The notes: a model not told the origin generated them from the sequence alone. Counted from the stretch's first letter, positions 26,955 to 36,396 are shown. The stretch: 64,000 nt of DNA from Flavobacterium potami (GCF_020026915.1 NZ_JAINUY010000001.1:310001-374000); one strand, 5' to 3'. Numbers and translations are program-made.

Positions 26955-27899
26955 TTATGCTTTCTTTTGAAGCGGACTTATGATTTGAACATTCTGAAAA
27001 ACAATTGCTCCTTTTACAACGCCAGCAATTGTAGATCTGATTGCGTCAATGATTTGCATTTTTAATTCGCTCTTTGGGTAAATCAAACTTACCTCGCGGG
27101 CAGGTTTTGGTTCCTTAAAGTTTCGAAGTTTCAGTTTATCGGATTCTTTTAAGTCTAAGGTGTGCAAGTACGGAAGTAATGTTGTACCCAAACCTTCGTC
27201 GGCTAATTTAATCAGGGTCTCAAAACTACCGCTTTGGATCTGGAAATTAGTTTGGTCGGCATCTGAAACACTTTTACATAGATTTAAAATCCCATCTCTA
27301 AAACAATGTCCGTCTTGTAAAAGTAAGATTTCATTCAAATTTAAATCGGCAACTTCTATTTCCTCTTTTCCAAAACTGGCATGATGTTCTGGAATGTAAG
27401 CCACAAACGGTTCAAAATACAAAACGATTTCTTTGATTTTTTCGTCTTCAAGTGGAGTTGCTGCAATTGCGGCATCCAAATGTCCGTTTTTTAATTTTAG
27501 AATAATTTCTTCGGTATTCAGCTCTTCAATTAAAAGCTTAACTTTTGGATATTTTTTGATGAAATTATTCAAAAACATTGGAAGTAGAGTTGGCATAATG
27601 GTTGGAATTATTCCCAAACGAAATTCTCCTCCAATAAAACCTTTTTGCTGTTCTACAATATCTCTAATACGATCGGCTTCGTTTACGATATTTTTTGCCT
27701 GATTTACTATTTTCTGACCAATATCAGTAAGCTGGATCGGTTTTTTACTTCTGTCGAAAATTAAAATGTTAAGTTCTTCTTCGATTTTTTGTATTTGCAT
27801 GCTTAAAGTTGGCTGAGTTACAAAGCATTTTTCAGCTGCAAGAGTGAAATTTTTATGCTCAGCAACCGCTAACACATATTGTAATTGAGTTATAGTCAT
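26955..27899 (-). CDS. oxyR: hydrogen peroxide sensor, LysR-type regulator
   Basis: 314 residues. The N-terminal winged HTH is MTITQLQYVLAVAEHKNFTLAAEKCFVTQPTLSMQI; a LysR substrate domain follows. The redox cysteines fall exactly at Cys199 (QDGHCFRD) and Cys208 (ILNLCKS), the positions that form the peroxide-induced disulfide in E. coli OxyR. This makes OxyR much more likely than a generic LysR regulator. It is divergent from dps, a classic OxyR target, and the 106-bp intergenic region presumably carries the operator. Confidence 0.93.
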   Translation of the reverse strand: MTITQLQYVLAVAEHKNFTLAAEKCFVTQPTLSMQIQKIEEELNILIFDRSKKPIQLTDIGQKIVNQAKNIVNEADRIRDIVEQQKGFIGGEFRLGIIPTIMPTLLPMFLNNFIKKYPKVKLLIEELNTEEIILKLKNGHLDAAIAATPLEDEKIKEIVLYFEPFVAYIPEHHASFGKEEIEVADLNLNEILLLQDGHCFRDGILNLCKSVSDADQTNFQIQSGSFETLIKLADEGLGTTLLPYLHTLDLKESDKLKLRNFKEPKPAREVSLIYPKSELKMQIIDAIRSTIAGVVKGAIVFQNVQIISPLQKKA

Positions 27900-27971
27900 G
27901 TTGATAGTAATTTGTGATGCAAAAATAAGAAAATATAATTTTTATTTATGTTTATTTTATAAAAGTTACTT

Positions 27972-27979
27972 TAATTTTG
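27972..27979 (+). promoter_or_regulatory. -7 box of dps in the oxyR-dps intergenic region
   Basis: TAATTTTG fits TAnnTTTG and lies 26 bases before the dps ATG. The -33 element is not clear, which would agree with activator-dependent (OxyR) transcription. Confidence 0.45.
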
Positions 27980-28005
27980 TAGTAAATTAGTGTAAAAAAT
28001 AGATT

Positions 28006-28485
28006 ATGAAGACAAATATTTTAGGATTACCTGTAAAAGAATCAGAATTATTAGTAAAAGAATTAAATGTGCTTTTGTCAAACTTTCAAGTGTATTATCA
28101 AAATTTGAGAGGAATTCACTGGAACATTCGTGGAAAACGTTTTTTTGATTTACATGTGAAATTCGAAGAATTATATACAGATGCGCAACTAAAAATAGAT
28201 ATGATAGCCGAAAGGGTTTTGACGATCGGAGGAACTCCTTTACATACTTTTGAAGATTATATCAAAAACAATAAATTAACTGTCGGAAAGAATATTTCGA
28301 ATGATGAAAAAGCGGTTCAGCTGATTGTTCATTCTTTGTCAGATTTATTAAAAATTGAAAGAGAAATATTAAACAAATCGGACGAAATTAACGATGAGGG
28401 TACAAATTCTATGATGAGCGATTTCATTTCAGAACAAGAAAAAACCATCTGGATGATGAATGCTTGGTTAGAAGAAACACTTTAA
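28006..28485 (+). CDS. dps: Dps-family DNA-binding ferritin-like protein
   Basis: 159 residues of the Dps/miniferritin family. The ferroxidase-centre signature is NLRGIHWNIRGKRFFDLHVKFEELYTD at ~36-63, containing the His, Asp and Glu ligands shared between subunits. It forms a 12-mer that oxidises Fe(II) with hydrogen peroxide and protects DNA. Divergent from oxyR, so control by peroxide is likely. A terminator hairpin (AGCAGAATG / CATTCTGCT) follows at 28508-28545. Confidence 0.92.
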   Translation: MKTNILGLPVKESELLVKELNVLLSNFQVYYQNLRGIHWNIRGKRFFDLHVKFEELYTDAQLKIDMIAERVLTIGGTPLHTFEDYIKNNKLTVGKNISNDEKAVQLIVHSLSDLLKIEREILNKSDEINDEGTNSMMSDFISEQEKTIWMMNAWLEETL

Positions 28486-28507
28486 AGAATTGTTTTTTAA
28501 AGAATTA

Positions 28508-28545
28508 TAAGCAGAATGGAATGAAAATTGCATTCTGCTTTTTTG
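28508..28545 (+). terminator. terminator of dps
   Basis: Stem AGCAGAATG / CATTCTGCT (28510-28518 / 28531-28539), followed by TTTTTT. Confidence 0.8.
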
Positions 28546-28606
28546 TTTATGTTAAATTTCTATAAAATCTCTTTGTTTTTGTTTGTTTAACGCTATTTTT
28601 GTTTTA

Positions 28607-28888
28607 ATGAAATTTGTAGCCCGCATATTATTATTTATATTCATTGCCTTCTTATCGACTCCAACAATTGTTCAGGCGTTAAAGAAAGGGAATGGCACGG
28701 CTGTATCTTTTAGCATCGCTGAAGAGGAAGTACATAAAGAACTTAAAAATGTAGTTCATCCAGCAATTCTCGAACATGAAGTTTTACTTCAGGTTTGTAT
28801 CGAGAAGAAAACAATTATTTCTGAAAATATTGTCAAGTTAGATAATATTTCTCCAAGCATATTTGCTCCACCTCCCAATTTAGTATAA
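28607..28888 (+). CDS. small exported protein upstream of the SulP transporter
   Basis: 93 residues from the ATG at 28607 (MKFVARILLFIFIAFLSTPTIVQA), a clear signal peptide. An in-frame TTG eight codons earlier would add residues before the signal peptide and is rejected. The mature part is short and charged (SIAEEEVHKELKNVVHP), ends in APPPNLV, and has one Cys. The SulP gene begins 84 bases later on the same strand. Family not recognised; a link to anion transport is only positional. Confidence 0.65.
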   Translation: MKFVARILLFIFIAFLSTPTIVQALKKGNGTAVSFSIAEEEVHKELKNVVHPAILEHEVLLQVCIEKKTIISENIVKLDNISPSIFAPPPNLV

Positions 28889-28972
28889 TACTTCCGATTA
28901 TTTTGATCTTTTAACCGCATTTCATTCTGAGATGTGGTAAATCTTTAATGAATAATTTTTTAGTATTATATT

Positions 28973-30619
28973 ATGACAAAAAAAATCAATCTTTTTGCCA
29001 ACCTTAAATCTGATTTTGCTTCAGGTTTAGTGGTCTTTTTGGTGGCTCTTCCGTTGTGTTTAGGTATTGCAATGGCTTCTGGGGCACCATTATTTTCCGG
29101 AATCATTGCAGGTGTTATTGGTGGTATCGTTGTAGGATATTTAAGCCAGTCGCACATTAGTGTATCAGGTCCGGCTGCTGGGTTAACGGCTATCGTTTTA
29201 ACCGCAATTACTGATTTAGGAGCTTTCGATGTATTTTTAATGTCTGTTTTTATTGCTGGAGTAATTCAATTAGCATTAGGATTTTTAAAAGCCGGAAGTA
29301 TATCAAACTATTTTCCAACCAACGTAATCGAGGGAATGCTAGCCGGTATCGGAATTATCATTATCTTAAAACAATTGCCTCATGCTTTTGGTTACGATGC
29401 CGATTATGAAGGTGATCAGGCCTTTATACAAAACGATGGAAGTAATTCTTTTTCTTATTTATTTGATGTTTTAAATCATATTCAATTAGGTGCTGTCGTA
29501 GTTACTGCGGTTTCATTGGTGATTTTGCTTTCGTGGGATAGAGTTTCGTTTCTAAAAAGATTAAAATTAGTTCCTGGCGCTTTAGTTGCCGTTATCATCG
29601 GAGTAGTTTTAAATGAGATATTCTTATCAACAGGAAGTTCATTAGCCATTGGAAAAGACCATTTGGTTTCTTTGCCTGTTCCAAAATCTTTTGATGATTT
29701 CAAATCTATTCTAATTACGCCAAACTTTGCTTCTGTTACAAATCCGCAGGTTTGGGTGGTGGGTCTTACAATCGCCATTGTTGCTTCTATAGAAACTTTA
29801 TTGTGCATTGAAGCTTCGGATAGAATGGATGTGCAAAAACGTTACACCAATACAAATGTCGAGCTTAAAGCTCAAGGTGTTGGTAATATCGTGAGTTCTC
29901 TTTTAGGAGGTTTGCCAATGACATCTGTCGTAGTAAGGTCGTCTGCGAATAATAATGCAGGTGCTAAATCAAAACTTTCTACTATTATTCATGGAATACT
30001 TTTATTGATAAGCGTATTATCTATTCCGGTTATTTTGAACAAAATTCCATTAGCAACATTGGCAACGGTGTTGATTTTGGTAGGATATAAATTAGCTAAA
30101 CCAGCAACCTTTATGCATTTCTGGAAAAAGGGAAAATACCAGTTTGTCCCTTTCATTGCAACTTTGGTCTTTGTTGTTGCGACAGATTTGCTAAAAGGTG
30201 TTGCGTTGGGTATTGTTATTAGTATTATTTTCGTTTTAAGAGGAAATTTAAAAAGAGCTTACAATTTCAAAAAAGAGGAATACGAGGATGGAGATATTAT
30301 TCATATAGATTTAGCCCAGGAAGTTTCATTTTTAAATAAAGCGGCAATCAAACAAACGTTGAGCGAAATTCCGGAAAATTCTAAAGTGATCATCAATGCT
30401 CATGATACCGAATATATTTCGCATGATGTTCTGGATCTGATTCGTGAGTTTAAAGAAACCAGAGCTATTGATGAAAATATTAAAGTGAAACTTAAAGGCT
30501 TTAAAGAAGCGTATGAATTAGAAAATACGCCCGATAATCAGAACCATGTTACGATCGAGCATTATTATGATGTGGCAAAAAGAGAACTGGTTCAAAAAGA
30601 AGTTGTTAGAGGAGAATAA
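28973..30619 (+). CDS. SulP-family inorganic anion (probably bicarbonate) transporter
   Basis: 548 residues. About 10-14 membrane segments (residues ~15-420) with SulP motifs such as SDFASGLVVFLVALPLCLGIAMASGAP and LLGGLPMTSVVVRSSANNNAGAKSKLS, followed by a cytoplasmic STAS domain at ~445-530. SulP members carry sulfate, bicarbonate or other anions. The beta-carbonic anhydrase gene 114 bases downstream on the same strand points to bicarbonate (inference from gene pairing, common in bacteria). Confidence 0.9.
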   Translation: MTKKINLFANLKSDFASGLVVFLVALPLCLGIAMASGAPLFSGIIAGVIGGIVVGYLSQSHISVSGPAAGLTAIVLTAITDLGAFDVFLMSVFIAGVIQLALGFLKAGSISNYFPTNVIEGMLAGIGIIIILKQLPHAFGYDADYEGDQAFIQNDGSNSFSYLFDVLNHIQLGAVVVTAVSLVILLSWDRVSFLKRLKLVPGALVAVIIGVVLNEIFLSTGSSLAIGKDHLVSLPVPKSFDDFKSILITPNFASVTNPQVWVVGLTIAIVASIETLLCIEASDRMDVQKRYTNTNVELKAQGVGNIVSSLLGGLPMTSVVVRSSANNNAGAKSKLSTIIHGILLLISVLSIPVILNKIPLATLATVLILVGYKLAKPATFMHFWKKGKYQFVPFIATLVFVVATDLLKGVALGIVISIIFVLRGNLKRAYNFKKEEYEDGDIIHIDLAQEVSFLNKAAIKQTLSEIPENSKVIINAHDTEYISHDVLDLIREFKETRAIDENIKVKLKGFKEAYELENTPDNQNHVTIEHYYDVAKRELVQKEVVRGE

Positions 30620-30733
30620 TAAAAAATAGGTGTTTTTAAGACCGTGGAAATGTCAAAATTTAGGTAACTTTACATTTGAGTTCTTATTTGAAGCATTCTT
30701 AGAATTAGAAATTACCACACAAAAAATAAAAAA

Positions 30734-31369
30734 ATGAGAAAATTTTATGAGCAGTTATTAGAAAACAATAAGAAGTGGGTTGAGACTTCATTAGCAAAAG
30801 ATCCTAATTATTTTGCTGATTTGGCAAAAGGTCAACAACCGCCATTATTATGGATTGGATGTTCTGACAGCCGTGTTCCTGCAAACGAAATTGTTGGTGC
30901 AAAACCAGGTGAAGTTTTTGTACACAGAAACATTGCTAATATGGTGGTACATTCTGATATGAACATGCTAAGTGTACTGGATTATGCAGTAAATGTTTTG
31001 AAGATAAAACATATTATTGTTTGCGGACACTATGGATGCGGAGGTGTAAAAGCAGCAATGGGACATCAGTCTGTTGGAATTATCGATAACTGGTTGCGTC
31101 ATATTAAAGATGAATATCGTTTACATGACAAATACTTAAATTCGATTGAGAACGAAGAAGAGCGTTTTAATGCTTTTGTTGAAATCAATACTAAAGAACA
31201 AGTTTACAACTTGGCAAAAACATCTATTGTGCAGAATGCTTGGAAAAATGGCCAAGATTTAATGCTTCATGGATGGGTTTACGGATTAAATTCAGGATTT
31301 GTAACTGATTTAGATGTAAACATTGCTTCGAATGATGAATTAGACGAAGTTTACCAATTAGATCTTTAA
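30734..31369 (+). CDS. can: beta-class carbonic anhydrase
   Basis: 211 residues. Zinc ligands are visible as Cys43 in GCSDSRVP (with Asp45 and Arg47), and His99 and Cys102 in CGHYGCGG. The enzyme interconverts CO2 and bicarbonate in the cytoplasm. It probably works with the SulP transporter encoded upstream to supply bicarbonate for anaplerotic carboxylation, or for pH control. A terminator follows immediately. Confidence 0.95.
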   Translation: MRKFYEQLLENNKKWVETSLAKDPNYFADLAKGQQPPLLWIGCSDSRVPANEIVGAKPGEVFVHRNIANMVVHSDMNMLSVLDYAVNVLKIKHIIVCGHYGCGGVKAAMGHQSVGIIDNWLRHIKDEYRLHDKYLNSIENEEERFNAFVEINTKEQVYNLAKTSIVQNAWKNGQDLMLHGWVYGLNSGFVTDLDVNIASNDELDEVYQLDL

Positions 31370-31380
31370 TAGTAGAAATA

Positions 31381-31410
31381 GAAATCGCCCTCTAAAAAGG
31401 GCGATTTTTT
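31381..31410. terminator. bidirectional terminator
   Basis: Stem AATCGCCCT / AGGGCGATT with T-runs separates carbonic anhydrase (+) from the LETM1-related gene (-). Confidence 0.83.
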
Positions 31411-32613
31411 TTATTCGTTTTCGTCTAAATTCTCATTAAATGCTGAAGGAAGCATTGTCGGAATAAACTTGATTAATATCGGGAGTAATAAACTTCCTCC
31501 TGGAAGTAAAAATATGGTCAGTGATGGAATGGTTTTGCAAATTTCCAAAAGCTGTTTTTTTACTTTTTTCTTTTCTTTTGCATCTAAGTCCCTTGTGGTA
31601 GAATAGGCTAATAAAACAACCAATTCTTTGCTCTGCATAATTTCTCTTACCAATCTGTTTTTGTTTCTAACAATCAGTTTTATAACGCTGTGCGTCATTT
31701 GATCGTAAAAATGCTTGACTGGATTAGAGTAGTTAAAGTATGGGATTTTCTTTTTGTGCGTTGTAATAAAAGCATTGGTTGTATTCATACTTTTTGTTAC
31801 AAAGTCATCGGCAATTCCCATAGTTGAGCCTAATGCGTATAAGAAATAAGCTTCTTCGTTTTCTACAACGCCATCACTCCATAGTGCCATTCCAGCCATA
31901 TCAATCAAATAATATTGTTCTAATTTGTTGCTGAAATAGTCTAATTGTAAATTTTCTAAAGTATCAACCGTAACTTTAGAAAATTTCGAGTATCGAATCG
32001 AGGCTTCAAAAAGTTTAATTAATAAATCATCGTGAACAGATTTTGAGGTTTTGGTCTTTAAGGCTAAACCAACAATTCCAAGAACTGTTTCTTCAATTCG
32101 TTTTAAGTATTTTTCAGGAATTTCTCCATGCTCTAAATATTGTCGAAATGCCAAAACATCAATAAATAAAAGGGCATTAGTTACCAAATGCGAAAAGTTT
32201 TTACTGATGATACTATCGTTTGTCTGAACTCTTTGATCGATTATATTTTCTAGAGATGTAGAAGGAGTGTCTTTGGGCAATAAAATTTTCAGCAAATTAA
32301 ATCCTTCGGGATTCATTTGCTTGTAAAACTTTAAAACTTCTGAAATAAAATTTTTAGGTTCCGAATTTCTTTTCTCCAAACAAAAAACATGATAGAGAGT
32401 ATTTAGAAGAGCTGCTTTTGAAATTTCGGTTTTAAACCAGCCTTTTATAGGAATTGGAATCTGCGAATCGATAGCAATAATATGACCATAAATAAATCCT
32501 GTTTCTCTTACTTTGTAGTAAAAAGAATCTACGGTTTCAAAAGGAATTGCTTCTGAAAACTTCTGTTCACTAAAAAACTTATCGATCCAGCCTGGTGCTG
32601 AGGGATTAATCAT
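31411..32613 (-). CDS. LETM1-related protein (TerB-like/LETM1-like domains)
   Basis: 400 residues, mainly helical. The C-terminus KKQLLEICKTIPSLTIFLLPGGSLLLPILIKFIPTMLPSAF (in parts) matches the LETM1 ribosome-binding motif in which Pro, Gly and Leu are conserved. The middle part (MALWSDGVVENEEAYFLYALGSTMGI) looks like a TerB/DnaJ-N acidic helical domain. NCBI uses the name LETM1-related biofilm-associated protein for such flavobacterial proteins, as far as I recall. One hydrophobic segment is near the C-terminus. No reaction is known. Confidence 0.72.
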   Translation of the reverse strand: MINPSAPGWIDKFFSEQKFSEAIPFETVDSFYYKVRETGFIYGHIIAIDSQIPIPIKGWFKTEISKAALLNTLYHVFCLEKRNSEPKNFISEVLKFYKQMNPEGFNLLKILLPKDTPSTSLENIIDQRVQTNDSIISKNFSHLVTNALLFIDVLAFRQYLEHGEIPEKYLKRIEETVLGIVGLALKTKTSKSVHDDLLIKLFEASIRYSKFSKVTVDTLENLQLDYFSNKLEQYYLIDMAGMALWSDGVVENEEAYFLYALGSTMGIADDFVTKSMNTTNAFITTHKKKIPYFNYSNPVKHFYDQMTHSVIKLIVRNKNRLVREIMQSKELVVLLAYSTTRDLDAKEKKKVKKQLLEICKTIPSLTIFLLPGGSLLLPILIKFIPTMLPSAFNENLDENE

Positions 32614-32675
32614 TGACTTAATTTTGCTGCTGCAAAGCTATGTCTTTTTCTTGTTTTAGAATTCATTTTAAATGA

Positions 32676-32712
32676 AATAACCGTTATATTTTGTGAAAAT
32701 ATAACGGTTATT
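32676..32712. terminator. long perfect hairpin between LETM1-related gene and sodC
   Basis: A 17-bp perfect stem (AATAACCGTTATATTTT at 32676-32692 and its complement at 32696-32712) with a GTG loop. It lies 10 bases after the sodC stop on the minus strand and is its likely terminator. Confidence 0.72.
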
Positions 32713-32722
32713 GAAAATTTTC

Positions 32723-33250
32723 TTATTTAATGATTCCTGCGCAAGCTACTCTACCTCCAGCATTTCCAGTTGGTTGAGTGGTAAAATCATCTGTTCCTGA
32801 ATGAACAATTAACCCTTTGCCAAGAACATCTTTATTGGTATCTACACATCCAACGCACCATTCGTCAGTAGTCAAAGTGATCGATCCGTTACCTTTTGCA
32901 TCAGCGGTAAAGTTTCCGATATCACCTTTATGATATTCGGTAGATCCCCATTTTCCATGTTTTTTGAATGTTGGATTCCAGTGTCCTCCTGCAGAACTTC
33001 CGTCTGCGGCACTACAATCTGCTTTTTCGTGAATGTGAATCGCGTGAACTCCAGGTTCAAGACCAGTCATTTTTGCAGTAAAGGTTACTTTTCCATTTTT
33101 CTCAGTAAAAACAGCTGTTCCCGTAACATTACTATTGCTTTTTGGTTCTAATGCAACCGTTAGAGTTTTGGCATCATTTGATTTTGTATTGGTCTTACAA
33201 CCAACAATTAAGGCTGTAAGTATAGCGAAAGAAACGATTATCTTTTTCAT
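32723..33250 (-). CDS. sodC: Cu/Zn superoxide dismutase, lipoprotein
   Basis: 175 residues. The lipobox LIVGC gives an outer- or periplasmic-membrane-anchored protein. The copper ligands are in HAIHIHEKADC, zinc and bridging histidines in GGHWNPTFKKHG and EYHKGDIGN, and the last copper His in GLIVHSGTDD; GNAGGRVACAGI carries the active-site Arg and disulfide Cys. It dismutates superoxide in the envelope. Monocistronic. Confidence 0.93.
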   Translation of the reverse strand: MKKIIVSFAILTALIVGCKTNTKSNDAKTLTVALEPKSNSNVTGTAVFTEKNGKVTFTAKMTGLEPGVHAIHIHEKADCSAADGSSAGGHWNPTFKKHGKWGSTEYHKGDIGNFTADAKGNGSITLTTDEWCVGCVDTNKDVLGKGLIVHSGTDDFTTQPTGNAGGRVACAGIIK

Positions 33251-33465
33251 ATATGAAGGCTTTTAAATTATATATTAAGTAAATTTAACATAAAATAATG
33301 GATTTGATTTAACGGTAAAAGTTAAAAAAAAGTCAAACTATTCTTTTTAAATTTAAACTTTACGAAGCATCAATTGGAAAATATTGCGTAAATTCGAAGA
33401 TGTTTTTATTGTTTAAGATGTTGATAGCCAATTTTGTAAATGAATAAAATCTTAATTTTATCATT

Positions 33466-33903
33466 ATGAAGAAAAATATTTCAATTTTAGTTTTAGTAGC
33501 AACATTGGCAATTTCCTGCAATGTTTTTAAATGTAAAAAAGAGAATGAGATTTCTAAATTGGATGGAAATTGGGAACTGAATTATATTACGGGACCTAGA
33601 ATTACTTTTGATGGTTTGTATCCTCAAAAAAAGCCAACCATTACTTTTGATACAAAAGAAAATAGGGTTTCAGGAAATAACAGCTGTAATTCTTATACTG
33701 GTAAATTGGTTGTAAACGGAAATAAAATAGATTTTACGCAGCCAATGGCAGTGACTAAAATGATGTGTATAAACGGAAGTGACGGAGAACAGGTCTTTAT
33801 GAGTACGCTTCAGAAAGTAACATCGTATGATATTACCGATGACGGAAAAACTTTAAATTTTATTTCGGGTGATATTGCGATGATGCGATTTACTAAAAAA
33901 TAA
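33466..33903 (+). CDS. META-domain lipoprotein (HslJ-like)
   Basis: 145 residues. The signal peptide has lipobox AISCN, then one META domain: LDGNWELNYITGPRITFDG..., NRVSGNNSCNSYTGKL, MAVTKMMC and MMRFTKK at the end, the standard motif order. The family includes HslJ, linked to heat and novobiocin response in E. coli; no enzymatic function is established. It is followed 33 bases later by a DUF4251 gene and then a third exported protein, probably one operon of envelope proteins. Confidence 0.83.
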   Translation: MKKNISILVLVATLAISCNVFKCKKENEISKLDGNWELNYITGPRITFDGLYPQKKPTITFDTKENRVSGNNSCNSYTGKLVVNGNKIDFTQPMAVTKMMCINGSDGEQVFMSTLQKVTSYDITDDGKTLNFISGDIAMMRFTKK

Positions 33904-33936
33904 AACGATAACTATAATACAATTAATTTATACTTT

Positions 33937-34458
33937 ATGTCAACTAGATTATCCATTTTATTGTTAATGTGCTTTTTAAACTTCTCTGTTTTTGCCCAAC
34001 AGAAAACAAAGAAAGAACTCAAGGCAGAACAAGCAGAAAAAAAGCAAAAAGAAATAGAAGATTTAATTGATTCTAAAACTTTTGTTTTTGAAGCACAAAA
34101 AGTTACGCCTCAGGGAGGAAGATTGATTATTTTGGATGATTATACTTATTTCTTAAAATTTAATGTCGATACGACTTCTTGTGATCTGCCTTTCTTTGGA
34201 CGTGTTTACAATGTTGGATACAATGGCGATGGTGGAATTAAATTTGAGGGGAAACCTGAAAATATAAAAGTTGGAAAAAAGTCAAAGAATATCAATTTTC
34301 AGGCGACAGTAAGAGGTCAAAATGATACTTACGATTTAATGTTCAGAATTTTTTATAATGGATCTGCAACATTATCTATAAATAGCAATAATCGCGCTCC
34401 AATAAATTATGACGGAATAATAAGGGCTCCAAAGGAAAAAGAGATGGAAAATCAGTGA
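33937..34458 (+). CDS. DUF4251 domain-containing exported protein
   Basis: 173 residues. A signal peptide (MSTRLSILLLMCFLNFSVFAQ) precedes a charged coiled-coil-like stretch (KKELKAEQAEKKQKEIEDLI), then the DUF4251 beta domain: DSKTFVFEAQKVTPQGGRLI, DLPFFGRVYNVGYNGDGGIKFEG. DUF4251 is a Bacteroidota family of unknown function. Position suggests co-transcription with the META lipoprotein upstream. Confidence 0.82.
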   Translation: MSTRLSILLLMCFLNFSVFAQQKTKKELKAEQAEKKQKEIEDLIDSKTFVFEAQKVTPQGGRLIILDDYTYFLKFNVDTTSCDLPFFGRVYNVGYNGDGGIKFEGKPENIKVGKKSKNINFQATVRGQNDTYDLMFRIFYNGSATLSINSNNRAPINYDGIIRAPKEKEMENQ

Positions 34459-34563
34459 GTTTATTTGCCCCAGTATTCTAAAATTTAAATGTTTTAATGT
34501 GTTTATTCAGTATTGTTCAAAGTGAATATATTTTTAAAAACAACCCACAAAACAAATTAAATT

Positions 34564-35049
34564 ATGAAAAAATTAGGTCTTATTCTTATCATGGCGATAG
34601 CGTCATTTTCATCTTATGCGCAATCTTCTTACAAGGAAGATTTAGAAGTAGTGCAAAGTGTTTATGGAAAATCTAAAAGTGAACTCGTAAAGCAGTATAT
34701 GAATTTATCAGATGCGCAAGCTACGGCTTTTACCAAAGTTTACGATAATTATGAAACATCACGAAAAACATTAGGACAAACTAAGTTTCAGTTGATAAAT
34801 GATTATGCCGCAAATTACGAAACATTAACCGATGCTAAAGCTGATGAATTGGCTAAAGCCACTTTGAAAAATCATATCGATTATGAGAAACTTTACTCTA
34901 AAACTTATAATCAGGCAAAAAAAGCAATTGGTGCTATAAATGCGGCTAAATTTATTCAGCTTGAGGTTTATTTGCAGACGATAATCCGAAGTGAAATTTT
35001 AGAAGCAATTCCGTTTATTGGAGAATTGGATAAGAATAAAGTCATGTAA
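34564..35049 (+). CDS. exported helical protein of unknown function
   Basis: 161 residues with a signal peptide (MKKLGLILIMAIASFSSYAQ). The mature part is all-helical, with YMNLSDAQATAFTKVYDNYETSRKTLG and LTDAKADELAKATLKNH repeats resembling the LTxxQ-type helices of Spy-like periplasmic proteins. It follows the META and DUF4251 genes and is closed by the terminator at 35073-35101. A periplasmic chaperone role would be a guess. Confidence 0.66.
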   Translation: MKKLGLILIMAIASFSSYAQSSYKEDLEVVQSVYGKSKSELVKQYMNLSDAQATAFTKVYDNYETSRKTLGQTKFQLINDYAANYETLTDAKADELAKATLKNHIDYEKLYSKTYNQAKKAIGAINAAKFIQLEVYLQTIIRSEILEAIPFIGELDKNKVM

Positions 35050-35072
35050 ATCATTAGTAACTATATAAAATA

Positions 35073-35101
35073 GAAAAGGGAATCAATTGATTCCCTTTTT
35101 T
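35073..35101. terminator. bidirectional terminator
   Basis: AAAAGGGAATCA / TGATTCCCTTTT stem, nearly without loop, flanked by A- and T-rich tracts, between convergent genes. Confidence 0.8.
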
Positions 35102-35102
35102 A

Positions 35103-36197
35103 TTATTTAGCAGTTTTGACTTTGTAAATTTCATTTACCATTCCGTCTTGGAAACTATCTAGAGTCAATTCCCAGAACATGATTCCGCCTAACTTTTTCG
35201 CTTTAACATATTCTGCTTTTTCTTTAATAGATTTCAAATCATCAGAAGTTGCAAAAGTTTTAGTTGAGGCATTGTACCAGTATGGTGCTTTTGCTTTATC
35301 GTCCCAGAAATATTTCCAGCCGTTTGCTTCTGTGTATGTTTTAGCGTAATCCTTAAAATTTACACCTTCAACGTGTTTTCCGGCTTGGTATAAACCATTA
35401 TTGATGTTTTCAACATTGATCCATTGTCTCGTATAAAAAGCACCTCCAATAACTAATTTTTCTGCAGGAACTCCTTGTTTTAATAAAAACTCAACAGCTC
35501 TATTGGTAGATTCTTCATTTGCGTTTGTACTGTATAATGGTGTGTGATGACCAGTAACTTGAGAATATCCGTTTACTAAATCATAACTCATAATGTTGAT
35601 TCTGTTTACCAATGGTGTAACAGCTTTCCAGTCAATAGATTCGTCTAAATATTTTTGAAATCCTCCGGCAGCAAAGCTTAATTCGTATTTTTTACCTAAT
35701 GTTGAACGTAGAATTTTTACTAATTCTGTAAAGTTTGGTTTGTCAACTGCTTGATACAAATGACCAGGAAGTCCTTCGATTGCCGGGTATTCCCAATCTA
35801 GATCTAAACCATCAACTTTATAAGAATCACTTAATTCTTTTACTGATTTTGCAAATTTGAGGCGTCCTTCAGGAGTAGAAAAAGCTTGAGAACAAGGTTC
35901 ACAACCTCCCCAACCACCAAGTGAAACAATAATTTTAAGTTGTGGATTTTTAGCTTTAAGCGAAACTAAGTGCTTAATAGTATTAGAATCTTTATCAGAA
36001 TCAACCGTTAATTTTCCATCTTGTAAATGACAGAAACTGAATATAATTTGATTTAATTTACTGACCTCGTATTCATCAATCAATTTTGAATCGCCTGTGT
36101 AGTAAGCGATAATATCCATTTTTTTATTTTTTTGTGCGAAAGTTGTAGAAAGACCAAAGCACATTAAAAATAATGCGATAAGAGTAGTTTGTTTCAT
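35103..36197 (-). CDS. glycoside hydrolase family 18 (chitinase-like)
   Basis: 364 residues with a signal peptide (MKQTTLIALFLMCFGLSTTFAQ). The GH18 catalytic motif DxxDxDxE is at Asp129, Asp132, Asp134 and Glu136 (DGLDLDWEYP), with Glu136 the proton donor. SLGGWGG near residue 92 and the C-terminal GIMFWELTLD are further GH18 strands. It is a single catalytic domain without carbohydrate-binding modules. It is secreted and likely cleaves chitin or other N-acetylglucosamine polymers; endo-beta-N-acetylglucosaminidase activity is an alternative. Confidence 0.9.
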   Translation of the reverse strand: MKQTTLIALFLMCFGLSTTFAQKNKKMDIIAYYTGDSKLIDEYEVSKLNQIIFSFCHLQDGKLTVDSDKDSNTIKHLVSLKAKNPQLKIIVSLGGWGGCEPCSQAFSTPEGRLKFAKSVKELSDSYKVDGLDLDWEYPAIEGLPGHLYQAVDKPNFTELVKILRSTLGKKYELSFAAGGFQKYLDESIDWKAVTPLVNRINIMSYDLVNGYSQVTGHHTPLYSTNANEESTNRAVEFLLKQGVPAEKLVIGGAFYTRQWINVENINNGLYQAGKHVEGVNFKDYAKTYTEANGWKYFWDDKAKAPYWYNASTKTFATSDDLKSIKEKAEYVKAKKLGGIMFWELTLDSFQDGMVNEIYKVKTAK

Positions 36198-36364
36198 TTT
36201 TCTGGTTTTTAGAGTTTTTTAGAAAGCTAAATGTACTGCAATAAATTTGATATTTAGCTACTATAATAGATTTGGAGTACTAATTTTAACGAATATTTTG
36301 CAGATTTATGCAAAAAAGTTGCGAATTGTAGTTAAAATCTTTCTTAGTTATAATCGTCAAAAAT

Positions 36365-36396
36365 AAACCCGCGCAGTTTCGGACTTGCGCGGGTTT
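36365..36396 (-). terminator. GC-rich terminator of the acyl-CoA dehydrogenase gene
   Basis: Stem AAACCCGCGCA / TGCGCGGGTTT (36365-36375 / 36386-36396). It lies 32 bases past the stop of the last fad gene, closing the beta-oxidation operon. Confidence 0.78.
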
